In this document: positions 8,479 to 18,013 of the stretch, piece after piece
Position numbering within the stretch: the stretch's first letter is position 1
How the letters are laid out: every line of letters starts with the position of its first letter
Source: Ruminococcaceae bacterium YRB3002
GTDB lineage: Bacteria > Bacillota > Clostridia > Saccharofermentanales > Saccharofermentanaceae
Direction: 5' to 3'
Length of the DNA: 64,000 nucleotides
Assembly: GCA_900099715.1 (NCBI GenBank)
Contig: FMTG01000002.1
Coordinates: 124,001 to 188,000, forward strand
Notes under the pieces: model-generated
Database searches by the model: none
Told to the model about the DNA's origin: nothing
Seen by the model: only the letters and a program-made list of their open reading frames with translations
Made by a program: the position numbers and the translations under genes

Positions 8479-11298
8479 ATGAGAGTTAAGAGTGTTATTG
8501 CAGTTGTCCTGAGCGTGATCATCATGGCATGCTCTGTCCCGTTGTCATCCAGTGCTGCTGTAACAGTCAGTGCTCCGGTGGTTAAGGGCCATTCGCTCTC
8601 ATTGAACGGGACCTTTGATCTCAATTACTATCTTGATATTCCGTCACAGTACAGCGATAAGAAGACGAGAGTAAAGTTCAGCTGGGGAGACTACTCCTCA
8701 GAAGTAAGCATTAAGGGTGTCAACCGCAATGATTCGAATTATGTTGCCACATGCAGCCTTCCGTCAGTGTGTCTGACAGATACTGTCAAGATGTCTTTAC
8801 TGGACAACAGCGGCAAGACCATTCTTACCGAGAACTACAGGGCAGTGGATTATATCGATTCCCTGGCTTTGAATTACAGGGATATAGTCAAGAACCATGA
8901 CAAGTATCTGCAGAGACTTCTTGAAGCCATTCTGATCTACGGAAGCAGTGCCCAGCAGTATTACAAGTACAGAACTGATGATCCGGCTGATAAAGACAGC
9001 TACATGAAGAATGTCATGACTGACTCCGGGAATCAGAAGATGAAGGATGTTCTCAGTGCCTTCAGGGATGATGCAGAGGGTATACTGTATGACATTGCGT
9101 ATGAACTCAGGGGTTCTTCGATCAAGGATATAGAAGATGATGATTCGGGTCTTAAGTATCGGGGCACTTCTATTCTTTTCAAGGGGATTACTACGCTGAG
9201 ACTGTATTTTGATGTTACAGACAGCTCGCGATCCGGCTCTCCTGTTGCATATATCAACGGACAGCAGTTTCCGGTGAGGTCACAGGATAATGCCATGATC
9301 CTTGAAGTCCCCGGGCTGTATCCTGACCTGTTTGCCAGTCAGGTGATGTCGGTCAAGATGAACGATAAGACATACAAATATATGCCTCTTGATTATCTGG
9401 CGCAGTGTGTGGCAGATGATAATGAGCTCTCAGACCTGACATGTAAGATGTATGCTTATGGCCTTTTTGCCGATCTGTATCGGAATAACCGTGAGGATCA
9501 GATACCCGATAACGGGATCCCGGTTGTCTATCTCAACATAGACGAGTCAGAAGGCACGATAGAGGACATGATCAGAAGCGCGGATCACAGCGCTTATTGC
9601 TACGGCAAGCTCGATATAGATGTTCCTGAAGGTTTTCACTATGTGGATTTCCCGGATAACATTTGCGAGAGTGTGTCCGGTCTCAGCATGAGCATCAGGG
9701 GAAGGGGCAATTCCACCTGGATGAAGTCTAATAAAAAACCGTTTAAGATCAAGCTTGATAAGAAGGCGGACCTGTTCGGTCTGGGAAGCAACAAGCATTG
9801 GGTGCTCGTTGCAAACGCGCTGGACTCCACTCTGATGAAGGACAGGATAACTGCATGGCTGGGTGACCGGATGGGCTTTGTATTTACACCTATGGGTGTT
9901 CCGGTCGATGTTGTAATATCAGGTGAAGAGTATGGTACAAAGTACCTTGGAAGCTACTATCTGAGTGAGAATGTTCGTGTTGACAGCAACCGCCTCGATA
10001 TAGAGGAACTCAATGAGGATGATACTGATCCCGGGATCATTACCGGCGGGTATCTTGTCCAGAACGGGGTTCAGGTAAGCGCAAGTTCTCCGGACAGGTT
10101 CTTTACCAGCAGGGGAGCCGACTGGGCAACACATACGCCGTCATTTGACACTTCAGATAGCGGGAATTTCGCGGAGAATAAGGATGCTCTGGGGGCCGGT
10201 TATGTCTATGACGATACTTACGGAGATCCCGAACTGGGCGACGGATATGTAAATCCCGTCCAGCAGCAGTACATACAGAACCATATACAGTATGTTGAAG
10301 ACGTAATGTATCAGGGCGGGACAGCTTACAGAGAGCTTATGGATGTTGAGTCTGCCGCCAAGTACTGGATCATCAACGCTGCATCGCTTAATGACGATGC
10401 ATACAGTACGGGAAGCACTTATATCTATAAACATCGTGATGTCGGAGATACAGTAGGTAAGCTTTATTGGGGACCTTTGTGGGATTTTGATTATGCATGG
10501 ACGCATAACACCATATATACAGGATTCCCTGTTGGTTATATTTGGGTAAAGCCTCTGATATGTGACAGAAGTGAGGGCGGTTTTATTCCCGAGGTTCAGA
10601 AGCAATGGACTATGCTGAAGCCTCTTCTTAATGAACTGATAGCTGACGGCGGAATAATCGACCAGTACTACGAGGAGACAAGAGCATCGGCAGAAGCTGA
10701 TCATGAACTGTATAAGAAATCGGATGAGGATTTTGATTTCCTCAAGGAGGTAAATGACCTTAAGCAATGGATCAGAAACAGGATCGGCTGGATAAACGAT
10801 AACATCGGTGACCTTGGAGACTATATCCACCGTGTCGAATTCATTGTTGACGGTCAGTTGTACACAGCAGATTACTATACAAGACAGGACCGCATCAGTC
10901 CCGAAGATATATCACATCCCCAGAAAGAAGGTCTTACGTTTGTAGGATGGCAGGATGAAGACGGCAAGATCCTTACAGATCTTGTTTATGTCACCAAAGA
11001 CATGACATTTACGGCGGTGTACCTGCCTGACAGTGAGGTTACACATGGTGAGGATATCATTTTGGAACGCGATCATGTAACCGTTTACTACAACCCCAAC
11101 ATCAGACGTTATCAGATCGATTATACAGTTGTTCCAGAGGACGCTATTGATAAATATGTTGAGTGGACATCTTCCGATGAAAGCTATGCGACTGTGGATG
11201 AGGATGGTCTGATCTCATATAATGGCCTGGGAGAGGTCACGATTACCGGAACACTCAAGAATGGAGTGAGCAGGACCTTTGTGCTGACTGTCGTTTAG
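8479..11298 (+). CDS. Secreted CotH-family protein with InlB-type and Ig-like repeats
   Basis: 939 residues with an N-terminal signal peptide (about 1-28, cleavage near SSAA). A beta-rich region of 320 residues leads to a CotH kinase-like core (about 350-770): SIRGRGNSTW, KKPFKIKLDKKADLFGLG, KHWVLVANALDSTLMKDR, YLGSYYLSENVRVDSNRLDIEEL and LYWGPLWDFDYAW, the conserved metal and nucleotide segments of spore-coat CotH kinases. Then follow an InlB B-repeat (VEFIVDGQ...FVGWQDEDG...TFTAVY) and a terminal BIG2-like domain (WTSSDESYATVDEDGLI). Such proteins are extracellular and in gut Clostridia are often large surface proteins; kinase activity is inferred only. CGGAGG precedes the ATG. Confidence 0.9.
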   Translation: MRVKSVIAVVLSVIIMACSVPLSSSAAVTVSAPVVKGHSLSLNGTFDLNYYLDIPSQYSDKKTRVKFSWGDYSSEVSIKGVNRNDSNYVATCSLPSVCLTDTVKMSLLDNSGKTILTENYRAVDYIDSLALNYRDIVKNHDKYLQRLLEAILIYGSSAQQYYKYRTDDPADKDSYMKNVMTDSGNQKMKDVLSAFRDDAEGILYDIAYELRGSSIKDIEDDDSGLKYRGTSILFKGITTLRLYFDVTDSSRSGSPVAYINGQQFPVRSQDNAMILEVPGLYPDLFASQVMSVKMNDKTYKYMPLDYLAQCVADDNELSDLTCKMYAYGLFADLYRNNREDQIPDNGIPVVYLNIDESEGTIEDMIRSADHSAYCYGKLDIDVPEGFHYVDFPDNICESVSGLSMSIRGRGNSTWMKSNKKPFKIKLDKKADLFGLGSNKHWVLVANALDSTLMKDRITAWLGDRMGFVFTPMGVPVDVVISGEEYGTKYLGSYYLSENVRVDSNRLDIEELNEDDTDPGIITGGYLVQNGVQVSASSPDRFFTSRGADWATHTPSFDTSDSGNFAENKDALGAGYVYDDTYGDPELGDGYVNPVQQQYIQNHIQYVEDVMYQGGTAYRELMDVESAAKYWIINAASLNDDAYSTGSTYIYKHRDVGDTVGKLYWGPLWDFDYAWTHNTIYTGFPVGYIWVKPLICDRSEGGFIPEVQKQWTMLKPLLNELIADGGIIDQYYEETRASAEADHELYKKSDEDFDFLKEVNDLKQWIRNRIGWINDNIGDLGDYIHRVEFIVDGQLYTADYYTRQDRISPEDISHPQKEGLTFVGWQDEDGKILTDLVYVTKDMTFTAVYLPDSEVTHGEDIILERDHVTVYYNPNIRRYQIDYTVVPEDAIDKYVEWTSSDESYATVDEDGLISYNGLGEVTITGTLKNGVSRTFVLTVV

Positions 11299-11331
11299 GT
11301 GCAGGGTTCGGAAGAATGAGGTGTACGAGAT

Positions 11332-11694
11332 ATGCATAAGTGGTATGACGAGGAATATGAGTTCTCAATAGAGGTGACAGGGTTCCTTCACGGGGATCAC
11401 ACTGAGCATTATTGCCGCAATGGCGAGGAGATAGGTGACAGATATACCTGCACGTACGGATGCCCTGTCAATAAGGACGGATACGGCATCTGTTCCAAGA
11501 CGATGATGATGCTCTATCCTTTGATGGAAGCTGTCAGGAGCGGCGGAGACCTTGCTAATCTGGGCGGTGACGGCAGATACGAGAAGACTGTCGTCTGTCC
11601 TGACGGGTGCGTAATATTCAAGCTTACTGCGACTCCGCTTGGCAATGAGAATTTCCATAAAGGCGGATTCTGGCAGTATCCTGACGAGACATAA
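11332..11694 (+). CDS. TIGR04076-type cysteine-containing small protein
   Basis: 120 residues with ordered cysteines (HYCRNGEEIGDRY, CTYGCP, GICSKTMMMLYPLMEAVRSGGDLANLG, VVCPDGCVIFKLT) that match the family annotated TIGR04076, common in anaerobes and of unknown function. The spaced Cys residues could bind a metal or act in redox. It begins 33 bases after the CotH gene with ATGAGGTG upstream and may share its transcript. Confidence 0.75.
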   Translation: MHKWYDEEYEFSIEVTGFLHGDHTEHYCRNGEEIGDRYTCTYGCPVNKDGYGICSKTMMMLYPLMEAVRSGGDLANLGGDGRYEKTVVCPDGCVIFKLTATPLGNENFHKGGFWQYPDET

Positions 11695-11774
11695 GACTGG
11701 ATGCAACAATCTGAACGGATGGATTGTATTAATAGTATAGAACGCTGTTATCCGGCAGATTTGTGAGGTGAGCT

Positions 11775-12131
11775 ATGAAGACGTCAGTACTGGCAAAGAT
11801 CATTGTTGTAACGATGGTTGTTGTTTTCGCGGTTGCAGGATGTATTCCTTACAGCAGAAAAGAGAATGATATGACTGCGCTCTTTGACAGAGACAGGCAG
11901 GTAAGCAGCAGTGAGGCTCTCTTCTGGCAATACAGTCTGACATATGATCACTCGTGCCATTGTTATCCGCCCCACTATACGATGAAGGCAAGATATACGC
12001 TGTTCAGATCTATCGTGCTGTCCGAGTATTATATCGATATGTCCCTGAGCGATGACGGGACAGAGCTCATTCCGTATGATGAGGCGCATGTGAACGGGAA
12101 TGTCGTGTCTGAGATCGAGGCTGTTATTTAA
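11775..12131 (+). CDS. Small predicted lipoprotein
   Basis: 118 residues. The N terminus is a signal sequence with the lipobox-like VAGC at residues 20-23, so the mature protein is about 95 residues tethered to the membrane. The remainder has two adjacent histidine/cysteine segments (DHSCHCYPPHYTMK) that could bind metal, and a C-terminal strand ELIPYDEAHVNGNVVSEIE. No family is recognised. GTGAGGTGAGC precedes the ATG. Confidence 0.65.
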   Translation: MKTSVLAKIIVVTMVVVFAVAGCIPYSRKENDMTALFDRDRQVSSSEALFWQYSLTYDHSCHCYPPHYTMKARYTLFRSIVLSEYYIDMSLSDDGTELIPYDEAHVNGNVVSEIEAVI

Positions 12132-12140
12132 TCAATACTT

Positions 12141-12191
12141 TGCAAACGGTTAACAGATCTATAACACATTATTCCGATCATATCGTATAAT
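12141..12191 (+). promoter_or_regulatory. Promoter with upstream element shared with 5801
   Basis: TGCAAACGGTTAACA (12141-12155) and ATAACAC (12161-12167), then TATAAT at 12186-12191. It drives the double-glycine-leader peptide gene at 12236. Confidence 0.55.
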
Positions 12192-12235
12192 AAAATACTG
12201 GCAAAACAGGAATGATCAGTTTAAGGGAGGTCAAG

Positions 12236-12499
12236 ATGAACGAGATGAATATTGATGAACTCAGCAAGGTCGTTGGCGGCGAGTATGACAGCAGTGTCAC
12301 GTACAAGCCGGCACAGGTGCAGAAGGCAGGGGATCTGTACGACACAGGAAATATGCTCAAGGTTACCGGTCAGCTGGTAATCGGACAGAATGTGCAGGTG
12401 AACCCGGACTTCCGATATATCATTGATGGCAGGGAGCTATGCATCGTCAGGATCGGCGGCAGGGATTACGTAACGGAAACGGCGAATCTGATGCTCTGA
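12236..12499 (+). CDS. Double-glycine-leader peptide, 87 residues
   Basis: Begins MNEMNIDELSKVVGGEYD: an ELxxVxGG bacteriocin-type leader ending in GG at residues 14-15. The remaining 72 residues contain a strand-rich segment (KVTGQLVIGQNVQV, CIVRIGGRDYV) and one Cys, unlike a short amphipathic bacteriocin. GGGAGG lies six bases before the ATG. No peptidase-containing ABC transporter or modification enzyme is adjacent, so export through this leader is inference. Two other genes in the window (19492, 33388) have similar leaders. A terminator follows at once, so it has its own transcript. Confidence 0.7.
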   Translation: MNEMNIDELSKVVGGEYDSSVTYKPAQVQKAGDLYDTGNMLKVTGQLVIGQNVQVNPDFRYIIDGRELCIVRIGGRDYVTETANLML

Positions 12500-12531
12500 T
12501 CCGGTATGGCCGCTTTACAGGCATTAATCAG

Positions 12532-12558
12532 GCATCTGTCTCCGGGCAGATGCTTTTT
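12532..12558 (+). terminator. Rho-independent terminator
   Basis: GCATCTG (12532-12538) and CAGATGC (12547-12553) form a stem around TCTCCGGG, followed by TTTTT. It ends the leader-peptide transcript. Confidence 0.85.
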
Positions 12559-12673
12559 GATCAGCCTGCAAAACTTTTTTATAAAAAGTTCCCATTTTCG
12601 TGTCCGTGTCATTTATAATATATGATGGTTCGTCAGAAAACCGATCACATATAAAACTCTCGGAGGCGCTTAA

Positions 12674-14290
12674 ATGACACTTGAATCACTTTATGAAGGA
12701 CTCAATATTCAGGACTATTATCTGGGTAAAGTCACTCAGGTTTACAGGAGCTGCAGCATCGCTCAGATCGATAACATGGCTGTCATGAATGACAGGAGCA
12801 AGTTCAGCAGTTCTTTCCTTCCCAATACGATCAACTGCTTTGTTGTAGTGGATTCCACCGTTGGAGTTTTCCTGGGAGAGTTGTTTGAGAATAAGGCTTC
12901 CCGTAAGAGTATCCTTGATGTGACATCCGAATCCTGGAGTACGAATGATTACCATGAGATAAGCATCGATACGATCGCACTCATGACACCCCAGTCCAAT
13001 AAGTTTGAGCTTGCCGGCTTCAATACGCTCGGCATTACCGACAAGGTCTATCTCGCCACCGATAAAGTCTATCAGCTGTTCCTGCAGTCCCTCGAGTTTA
13101 CAGGGGAGAATGAGGAACCGCTGCCTGCTTTCGCGACATATATCAACAGGGCTCATGCTGATGTTACGCTCAAGCCCAGCACTCTGTTCAACCGTCACCT
13201 TATGTGTATAGGTGCTACCAACAGCGGTAAGTCAACTACTGCACTTGCTATCCTTGACAAGGTAGTATCGTCAAGACGCAAGGCTTTGATCATCGATCCT
13301 ACAGGCGAGTACAAGAATGCTTTCTCCGGCGAGGAGATCACAAAGCTGACGCTTGGCGTGGATACGACGATCTCCCCCGGTAAGATCACAATGGAACAGT
13401 GGGAGAAACTGTTCGAGACCGAGAACTCAGGACAGGGTGCAGTTCTGTCAGAGGCTATCATGTCGCTCCGCTACATGAAGAAGATCGGAAGCAGTGACTT
13501 CTATACCAAGATAGGTGAGGATATCGATAAGGTTCAGGAGAATCTGGCATCAGTATGCAAGGACGATGTGGATTTCAATATCGACCTGCTTCCTGAGCAG
13601 ATACAGGCTGAGGCTGTCTGCGAGCCTGACAGAGATGACAACTACAACTTCAGATTCCGTTACGATGCCCTCAAGGCAAATGCGAACGCATCACTTATCC
13701 AGAAGATCCAGTATCAGATGACGAATACAAGGTTCCTCAAGTTCTTCTCGAATGATCCCAATATGTACAATCTCCTCGATGTTATCGATGAATTTGTTCA
13801 TCTGCCTGAGGAAAGCCTCTATATCGATACTTCATCTCTCGGTGCTTCCGAGGGTATCGGTGGTATGGTCATCGACCTTGTAAGCAACTATCTGATGTCC
13901 AGAAGTGATATCCAGCCATTCGTCTTCTTTATTGACGAGGTTCACAGATATGCTAAGTCCAGATACTCTGATAAGGAATTCCACGGCGGACTGACTCTTC
14001 TGGCCCGTGAGGGACGTAAGAAGGGTATTTTCCTGTATCTGACAACACAGAACCCCAAGGACGTGTCTTCGATCCTTTTCGGTCAGGTCGGTACTATCCT
14101 GATCCACAGGCTCATGCTGAACGATGAGATCGCTGCCGTCGCCAGCCACCTTGATGATTACTCGATCAAGCATGTCAGAAAGCTTAATCAGGGCGAAGTT
14201 ATCCTGACAAGCGTTAACCTGCTTCACAACATGTTTATCCATGTTAATAAGAGCGAGAGGACTCAGTATAACGAGACACCGACACTCTGA
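12674..14290 (+). CDS. HerA/DUF87-type ATPase
   Basis: 538-residue cytosolic ATPase of the FtsK-HerA superfamily. The N-terminal region (1-160) includes a beta-barrel-like segment as in HerA's HAS domain. Walker A is GATNSGKST at 180-188, then IIDPTGEYKNAF; Walker B is FVFFIDE at 416-422, followed by VHRYAKSRYSD, and a sensor segment LYLTTQNPKDVSSILFGQVGTILIHR near 455. HerA proteins translocate DNA, usually with the nuclease NurA encoded next door; here no nuclease, Sir2 or primase gene is adjacent. It has its own promoter region and a terminator after it. Role in repair, conjugation or defence is open. Confidence 0.85.
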   Translation: MTLESLYEGLNIQDYYLGKVTQVYRSCSIAQIDNMAVMNDRSKFSSSFLPNTINCFVVVDSTVGVFLGELFENKASRKSILDVTSESWSTNDYHEISIDTIALMTPQSNKFELAGFNTLGITDKVYLATDKVYQLFLQSLEFTGENEEPLPAFATYINRAHADVTLKPSTLFNRHLMCIGATNSGKSTTALAILDKVVSSRRKALIIDPTGEYKNAFSGEEITKLTLGVDTTISPGKITMEQWEKLFETENSGQGAVLSEAIMSLRYMKKIGSSDFYTKIGEDIDKVQENLASVCKDDVDFNIDLLPEQIQAEAVCEPDRDDNYNFRFRYDALKANANASLIQKIQYQMTNTRFLKFFSNDPNMYNLLDVIDEFVHLPEESLYIDTSSLGASEGIGGMVIDLVSNYLMSRSDIQPFVFFIDEVHRYAKSRYSDKEFHGGLTLLAREGRKKGIFLYLTTQNPKDVSSILFGQVGTILIHRLMLNDEIAAVASHLDDYSIKHVRKLNQGEVILTSVNLLHNMFIHVNKSERTQYNETPTL

Positions 14291-14317
14291 TATCATCATA
14301 GACATAAGCATTCATAT

Positions 14318-14345
14318 ACGGCCGCATCAAAATTGGTGCGGCCGT
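14318..14345. terminator. Bidirectional hairpin between convergent genes
   Basis: ACGGCCGCA (14318-14326) and TGCGGCCGT (14337-14345) form a perfect 9-bp GC-rich stem between the ends of the HerA gene (+) and the GGDEF/EAL gene (-). T-rich sequence follows on the + side. Confidence 0.75.
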
Positions 14346-14374
14346 TATTATATCTTGGTGGAAAGTAAGTAGGA

Positions 14375-17300
14375 TCAGTATCTCCTGTTGTCCAGTCTCT
14401 TCTCGAAATCTTCGACGGGGAGAGGCCTGTCATAATAGAAACCCTGCGCCAGAGAACAGTCGTTGTCACGTAGGATCCTAATCTGCTCCTCTGTCTCAAC
14501 TCCCTCGGTAATACACTCAAGACCCAGCTGTTTTGCAATCGATACAACGTGATGGAACAGGATGCCTCGGGTGCTGTTATCAGTGTTATTGTCAACGGGC
14601 AGATAGCTTCTGTCGATCTTTATTGTATTCCATGGTATGTCACGTATCATGTTAAGGGAAGAATAACCTACACCAAAATCATCGATCGACATATGGAACC
14701 CCATATCATGCAAAACTGATGCTGTCCGCTTAAGATTGCTGAAATCAACGTCGTTCATTGTCTCTGTCAGTTCTATCTCGATAAACTCATGTGGTATTCT
14801 GTATCTGTCAGCAATTTCTGAGATCGTACCGGGAAGATCCATGTTCATCGTGTTCTTGCGGGAGAAGTTGACTGATATACGTATAAGATCACGTCCCTCA
14901 TCCATCCATCGCCTTATATCCCTGCAAACAGCTTCAAGCATATAGATATCCAGCTTACAGATATCGCTGGTCTGTTCCAGGATAGGAATGAATTCGGCCG
15001 GGGATATCATCTCTCCGTCGCGGAACCATCTGCACAGAGCTTCAGCGCCATAGAGCTCGCCGGTATTTATGTTGACCTTAGGCTGATAGAAGGGCCGGAA
15101 TTCCCCTTTGCGCAGAGCGTCAGGGAAAAGCTGCTGTATCCGCATGATCTTCTCTTTGCGCTTGAGGAGGGAATCGTCAAAATACACTGTGCTGCCGCGT
15201 TTTCCGCTCTGGGCAACAAAGAAGGCATTCGTGATCCTGGCCATCAGCTCACCGGGAGCCTGAGGAGAACTGCCTGAAGGAACCATGAAGATGCCGGTGC
15301 TGGCTGAGATCTTCACGCTGTTTGTATCGTTTATCCTGACAGAGGTCTCTTTGAGATACTGTGCGATGTCGCCGGTAATATCCTTGCGGCAGAACCCGAT
15401 GAAGTTGTCCCCTCCAAGTCTTGTGAGACATCCGTCTTCACCGATCATCTCCTTAAGGTTATTAAAGTGGCTTCTCATGATACTGTCTCCGGTGGATCTG
15501 CCATACTCCAGGTTTACTAGCGAGAAGTGTCTCAGATTATATCTGAAATAGGACAGATTACTGTAATCCGGGGAATGCAGGGATTTGAACATTGATTCAT
15601 TCCACATACGGAGGTTCGGATAACCCATCTCGTCATAGTATGCCAGCTCATAGACAATATCCCTGAGACGGTTACGGCTGACAAAGCTGAGAATTGTTCT
15701 CATTACAAGCTCGACCTTGGCAAATTCCTCGGCACTCAGGGGCTCCTCATCCGGTGCCATGTAGACTGTTATTGTTGCACTGGACATTACGCTGGTAACG
15801 ACTCTCAGCGAGAGAATCTCGTTGCCTTCTTTTCCTGAGTCAAAGCAGGAGAGCGTCTCTCCTTTGCCTTCGCGTTCCTCTTGGGGATTCTTATACACAC
15901 GGGTAACTCCCTTGCTCAGTCTGAACATGGTGGAGATTTTGATGAGCAGTTCTTCTATCAGAGGTACATCAGGGGTGTCAAAAGTTACCATTGCAGTCAG
16001 AAGCTGCTCGTAGAGTTCATAGAACCTGACAAATGAATAGCTCTCAACGGAAGGGGAGTTGTCAAGGTCAGCCGGAAGATTCTTGAACATCTCCTTATTC
16101 TCGTACATAAGATTGTCAGCCCGTTCGAAAACATCCTGAACCCTGTTATCTTTCTGCTGTACGTACTCCGCAAGTCCGTAAGCCAGTGTAACAAGGCTGT
16201 TCCTCTTATTCTCGAACATCCTTGCGGCAAACTGTTTTATCAGGTCGTGCCTGTTGATGTAATCACTTCCACGAAGTATTACAACGAATTCGTCCCCGCC
16301 TATACGGAATACAGGACTATGGTCAAAAATCTCACAGATAATCGCACATGCATCCTTTATGAAAACATCTCCTGCAATATGACCCTGTTCGTCGTTGACC
16401 TGTTTAAGACCATTGATGTCACATACAGCGATGGCAAATTCCAGCGGGTCATCATCAGCTATCTGATTGTCGAGCTGGGATTCTGCGTTTACATATGCAT
16501 GCTTGTTCTTGACCCCGGTAAGTGAATCCCTGTTGGCCATATCGATAGCTGTTCCGATCGCAGCCTCGAATTCCATCTCCTTGCGCTTTGCTTCGTCGAT
16601 ATTCTCAAGTGCTACGATGATGTGCTTTGAATCCTCCACGGCACGCATAATGACAAGCGTCATATACTGCGGGCGTCCATCCAGCATCAGTCTGTAGTTG
16701 AGAAATACTTTTCCGACACCCTCAAGTTTACGGAGAAGATGATCCTTGTCCATCTCCCTGGCCATCATGGGATAGTCTTCCTCGTAGATGTCACGCTTCA
16801 TATTGCGCTGTGTGTCACCGAAGAAATCCTGCCCGTGATTGCCTACTTCCAGTTTTGTGTACTTGTTGCTTGAGCTGTACTCATAGTATTCATCAGTCTC
16901 GATGTTTACACGGTAGATTGCTTCATACCTCGAGGCGAGAGCCATTGCAACTTCATTGAACATATCACTCTGTTCGAGCATATGCTGTTCGCGCTTTATC
17001 TGGGCATCGATATTAAGAACGCCCATAACTATATGTTCCGTGTCGTTTTCAGGTCTGACAGCGTATAGAGTTACATATGCAGTATCTCCGCCTAACTGCT
17101 GGCGGTAGGTGATCGAGACAGATCCTGCCTCATCCAGATGTTGAAGAAGCGTGTCCTTGTTAAGTTCTGACAGTACATATTCAACGTCTTCTTTATGGAT
17201 GAATTTCTTTATGTCAGGTATGCAGTCAGCAAAGAAATCCTCTCCCTGAATAGTAGTTCCCAGCTTCGCATAGTCGGCACTGGAACTGTAGATCGTATAG

Positions 17301-17809
17301 TTGTTGCTTGCAATGTTTATGTAGTAGATAGCTTCGTATCTTCCGGCCAGAGCCCCTGCGATATGCTGATAAGTTATCCTCTCGGCGTCTGATGCAAGTT
17401 CCCGGCGCCTCTGCTCATCAACGTTCTGCACACCGATTATGACTTTCTGCCCGGATCCTCTGATTGTCTTGAGAGAGTAGTAGAGCGGTTTTCCGTCGAC
17501 CATCAGTCTGTAATTGAGCGAGAAAGACCTGCCTGTCTTGAGAATCTCGGTAACATTTTCTTTCTTGAATGAAGCAATGAAATGATCCTGATCGTCAGGG
17601 TAGACCTGTTCACGGGCATCGCGGATAACGTCCTCATAGAAGTTATTGCCCGAGGCTCTCTTTACGAGTTCCTTGTCATCGCCTGCAGCCAGATACTCAA
17701 CATAACTGTCATCCTCGGAGTCAATTATGAAAATACTGTCGTAGTCGTTGGCGAGAGCCAATGCTATCTCGCCGAAAGTAATGGATCTTCCGTTATCTGA
17801 ACTGCTCAT
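14375..17809 (-). CDS. Triple-sensor protein with GGDEF, degenerate GGDEF and EAL domains
   Basis: 1144 residues, no membrane segment. Three related sensor modules of about 125 residues (roughly 10-410) each contain a YDS/YEAIY strand, a GxxFxxD helix and a (L/I)xYRxxxxG segment: PAS-like repeats. Then come a GGDEF domain with intact GGDEF at 504-508 and no RxxD inhibitory site, a divergent spacer that may be GAF-like (about 590-710), a second GGDEF domain with GGDNF at 799-803, and an EAL domain with EAL 923-925, NFSRKN, ELTET, DDFGVGYSS, KIDRS and EGVET, all metal/catalytic residues present. It can both make and degrade c-di-GMP in principle. I chose the ATG at 17809 (GAGG upstream) over the GTG at 17833. 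Confidence 0.9.
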   Translation of the reverse strand: MSSSDNGRSITFGEIALALANDYDSIFIIDSEDDSYVEYLAAGDDKELVKRASGNNFYEDVIRDAREQVYPDDQDHFIASFKKENVTEILKTGRSFSLNYRLMVDGKPLYYSLKTIRGSGQKVIIGVQNVDEQRRRELASDAERITYQHIAGALAGRYEAIYYINIASNNYTIYSSSADYAKLGTTIQGEDFFADCIPDIKKFIHKEDVEYVLSELNKDTLLQHLDEAGSVSITYRQQLGGDTAYVTLYAVRPENDTEHIVMGVLNIDAQIKREQHMLEQSDMFNEVAMALASRYEAIYRVNIETDEYYEYSSSNKYTKLEVGNHGQDFFGDTQRNMKRDIYEEDYPMMAREMDKDHLLRKLEGVGKVFLNYRLMLDGRPQYMTLVIMRAVEDSKHIIVALENIDEAKRKEMEFEAAIGTAIDMANRDSLTGVKNKHAYVNAESQLDNQIADDDPLEFAIAVCDINGLKQVNDEQGHIAGDVFIKDACAIICEIFDHSPVFRIGGDEFVVILRGSDYINRHDLIKQFAARMFENKRNSLVTLAYGLAEYVQQKDNRVQDVFERADNLMYENKEMFKNLPADLDNSPSVESYSFVRFYELYEQLLTAMVTFDTPDVPLIEELLIKISTMFRLSKGVTRVYKNPQEEREGKGETLSCFDSGKEGNEILSLRVVTSVMSSATITVYMAPDEEPLSAEEFAKVELVMRTILSFVSRNRLRDIVYELAYYDEMGYPNLRMWNESMFKSLHSPDYSNLSYFRYNLRHFSLVNLEYGRSTGDSIMRSHFNNLKEMIGEDGCLTRLGGDNFIGFCRKDITGDIAQYLKETSVRINDTNSVKISASTGIFMVPSGSSPQAPGELMARITNAFFVAQSGKRGSTVYFDDSLLKRKEKIMRIQQLFPDALRKGEFRPFYQPKVNINTGELYGAEALCRWFRDGEMISPAEFIPILEQTSDICKLDIYMLEAVCRDIRRWMDEGRDLIRISVNFSRKNTMNMDLPGTISEIADRYRIPHEFIEIELTETMNDVDFSNLKRTASVLHDMGFHMSIDDFGVGYSSLNMIRDIPWNTIKIDRSYLPVDNNTDNSTRGILFHHVVSIAKQLGLECITEGVETEEQIRILRDNDCSLAQGFYYDRPLPVEDFEKRLDNRRY

Positions 17810-18013
17810 TGAACGGGTTACCTCGCAGATCACTTTTGTATTTTATTATTCTAACAGGAAAATTCGTGCTTATGGTGAATGAATTGTAAAATCTGAAAAG
17901 GGGACGTGTTACTTTTCAGATTCTATCGGCGTTCTATCCGAATTTGATTTGTCACTTTGTATAGTATAATAACATTTGAAGTGATTTATCTGAATGCGTC
18001 CAGAGGATAGAAG

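Noticed and set aside
10153-10830. 225-codon minus-strand frame inside the CotH gene
   Set aside because: Antisense to a well-supported domain; no recognisable motif or start signal.
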